From Pseudomonadota bacterium (GTDB lineage Bacteria; Pseudomonadota; Gammaproteobacteria; Acidiferrobacterales; Acidiferrobacteraceae), in assembly GCA_021797365.1 (NCBI GenBank), contig JAJZZU010000147.1, positions 1-6,699 of the forward strand: 6,699 nt of DNA. Reading direction: 5' to 3'. Both the position numbers and the translations under genes were made by a program. The notes beneath the pieces are model-generated. The model was not told the DNA's origin, did no database searches, and was given only the letters and a program-made list of their open reading frames with translations. The stretch's first letter is position 1, and every line of letters starts with the position of its first letter. Below, one piece after another: positions 5,240 through 6,699 of this stretch.

Positions 5240-6517
5240 TCACAGCGTACGCAAATCGGAAGGAATGTGCGCAGGGATATCGAGGTCTCCGATCGTAAGG
5301 AAGATCAGGTCAGCGAAGGGCTCCAAACCGCGGAATCCCGAGGCCCGGTTCTTCACGATCTTGAGTAGACGGTTGATGCCTTCGCCCACGGCATTGGTGA
5401 GCGGGCGTTCAATGAAGGAGAGGATATTGTCGAAGTGGTTCCGTACGGTGGTCACAAAGGTCTTGAGCGAGGGCAGCCGGCTTCTCAAGGCCGCGGTCAT
5501 CCAGCGCTTCAAGAACTGCCTCGCCGCACCGGGATATGTGAAATGCCAGATGCGCTCGAACTCATCCTTCAAGACCCAAGCGCGATGGATGCGCCGGTTG
5601 GAGGTGCGTAGCGCGTTTAAGAAGCGCGACTGTTTCTTGGAGCGATTGCGTGCATGCATCCCGAGCATCCACCGCAGCCCCTTGATGGCCTGACGCCCCC
5701 GCTTATCCAGTCCCCGCCACTCGTCTTTCCGGACGGCATCAAGCGCCTCGTTCAAGGCCTTCACCACATGAAAGCGATCGATCACGAGGGTGGCGTTCGG
5801 GCAGTGGTGTTGAATGGCCCCAGTGTAGGCGCGGCCCCTGTCGCAACTCGCCCAGCGAATGCGCTGCTTCTGGCCATCCGATAACTGTTCGTTGAAGAAC
5901 CGGTCGATGGTCTCGCGCCCCTTGCCCTGACCCACCCACACGACGTGCGAACGGTCCAAATCATAGATGATCGTGGCATATTTCCGGCCTTTGCAATACG
6001 CGATCTCATCGGCTCCGAGGGTCACCAAGCCCCGGATCGTGTGGCCCGTGCGCACCCGGGTGATGACCCGGTGCAGACAGTTAGAGAGCGTCGATGGGGC
6101 CATCTTCAGTATGGCGGCCGCTGCCTTTTGCGTCATGATCTGGCAGAGCGCGCAGATCCGAAACTCCAGGCGATAGGTGATGCGGGCATAAGGGGCGGCC
6201 CAGGGGATTTTCTCCTGCACGAGCCCATGGGTCGGGCAGAGGATCTCCTTGGGGGCATACCAGAACAGGGTCTTGCGGCCCAAGATCGCTACGTCCTCCC
6301 AGGATCGGGCCTCCTGGGCCTGGCGCACGATTGGGCAGCGGCGCTCACACACTGGGCAGCGGCAACCGTTTTTGAAGGGCTTGACCCAGAGATGGCGTTC
6401 CGTATCGCGTTGTTGGAATGAGAAGGCGGTGATTTTTAGGTCTTTCAGGCGGTGTATTTTCGCCAGCAACGTCAGGCGGCTCTGGGTTTCCTCTCTTTGT
6501 CGATGACTGGTCAACAA
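5240..6517 (-). CDS. ISL3-family transposase
   Basis: This DDE transposase cuts and moves the surrounding element. It has 425 residues, a normal family length. An N-terminal zinc-binding region has Cys52, Cys54, Cys57 and Cys61 with Cys94 and His97 (CPTHG). A helix-turn-helix follows near 125-150 (MTQKAAAAILKMAPSTLSNC). The catalytic core is GADEIAYCKG with Asp170, the tract YATIIYDLDRSHVVWVGQGK, CDRGRAY at 225-231, VIDRFHVVKALN with Asp247, and GEGINRLLKIVKNRASGFRG with Glu379. All three acidic residues are present and the frame is uninterrupted, so it may be active. The start is uncertain: TTG 6517 (read on the minus strand) lacks a clear ribosome binding site, and the TTG at codon 17 is an alternative. 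The C-terminus lies 47 bases inside the left inverted repeat. Confidence 0.92.
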   Translation of the reverse strand: MLTSHRQREETQSRLTLLAKIHRLKDLKITAFSFQQRDTERHLWVKPFKNGCRCPVCERRCPIVRQAQEARSWEDVAILGRKTLFWYAPKEILCPTHGLVQEKIPWAAPYARITYRLEFRICALCQIMTQKAAAAILKMAPSTLSNCLHRVITRVRTGHTIRGLVTLGADEIAYCKGRKYATIIYDLDRSHVVWVGQGKGRETIDRFFNEQLSDGQKQRIRWASCDRGRAYTGAIQHHCPNATLVIDRFHVVKALNEALDAVRKDEWRGLDKRGRQAIKGLRWMLGMHARNRSKKQSRFLNALRTSNRRIHRAWVLKDEFERIWHFTYPGAARQFLKRWMTAALRSRLPSLKTFVTTVRNHFDNILSFIERPLTNAVGEGINRLLKIVKNRASGFRGLEPFADLIFLTIGDLDIPAHIPSDLRTL

Positions 6518-6656
6518 CTGAGAGGAGACCTGTGTTTACCCTCCATTGCAAGCCCTTGTACGCCCCGACAGATATCACCCCACCTAACGCCTATCCCACC
6601 CTGGCCCGTTTACGCCGCCACACCCATCAGCCCTGCCTGATTATCAAGTCGATACC

Positions 6657-6678
6657 GTGGGGAAAGTCGGATAGAGCC
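6657..6678 (-). repeat. IS right terminal inverted repeat
   Basis: Read on the minus strand this is GGCTCTATCCGACTTTCCCC plus AC, which pairs with the left end at 18 of 22 positions and lies on the transposase 5' side. Only 21 bases (6679-6699) remain beyond it; they contain no identifiable gene. Confidence 0.75.
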
Positions 6679-6699
6679 CAAAAGGGAAGTCGGGGGCTG

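Larger units (their letters stand above)
5171..6678 (-). mobile_element. ISL3-family insertion sequence (1508 bp)
   Basis: The element is bounded by imperfect 22-bp inverted repeats and encodes one ISL3-type transposase on the minus strand. Its length fits the family. The non-coding parts are about 47 bases after the transposase stop (5193-5239) and about 139 bases before its start (6518-6656); I see no second gene in either. ISL3 elements normally make an 8-bp target duplication, but the flanks ATATTTTT (5163-5170) and CAAAAGGG (6679-6686) do not match, so the insertion may be old or one flank may have been rearranged. It lies tail-to-tail with the rtcB-like operon. Confidence 0.82.

Noticed and set aside
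5265..5693. Open frame of 142 codons on the plus strand inside the IS, and other long plus-strand frames up to 6640.
   Set aside because: They are antisense shadows of the transposase gene, whose minus-strand protein has clear ISL3 motifs.
1..6699. CRISPR arrays, tRNA or rRNA genes, and tandem repeats.
   Set aside because: I found no regularly spaced direct repeats, no tRNA-like cloverleaf with a TTC arm, and no rRNA sequence on either strand.

Overview
The window reads as a five-gene rightward block followed by an insertion sequence on the opposite strand. No gene identifies the host to genus. GC-rich coding with Shine-Dalgarno starts, an ABC-2 exporter of the PF06182 (formerly DUF990) type and an ISL3-family element fit a GC-rich bacterium. 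A proteobacterium is my guess from the style of the transposase, not something the window proves.

Layout. Positions 3-119 may hold the last 38 codons of an upstream gene. A leader of about 137 bases then precedes a three-gene ABC exporter (257-1273 ATPase, 1276-2073 and 2077-2883 permeases), packed with gaps of 2 and 3 bases. After only 30 bases comes an unusual pair on the same strand. The first, 2914-4284, encodes a full-length but very divergent homologue of the RNA ligase RtcB. The second, 4305-5096, encodes a 263-residue protein I do not recognise. The pair is visibly richer in A+T and in ATA/AGG codons than the exporter genes, which suggests a different origin. A possible third gene starts at 5074 and is cut off after about 32 codons by an ISL3-family element (5171-6678) with 22-bp imperfect terminal inverted repeats and a transposase on the minus strand.

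How they may work together. The three ABC genes should form one exporter complex in the inner membrane. The RtcB-like protein keeps every position that in RtcB binds metal or carries GMP, with the metal-binding Cys replaced by Asp, but has lost most of the conserved motifs around the guanylate pocket. It is either a repurposed RNA end-processing enzyme or a pseudoenzyme. Its tight coupling to an unknown partner, and possibly to the exporter, is the most interesting feature here. Two hairpin-forming inverted repeats, one inside the rtcB-like gene and one between the pair and the IS, deserve checking as regulatory elements or as substrates of the system.
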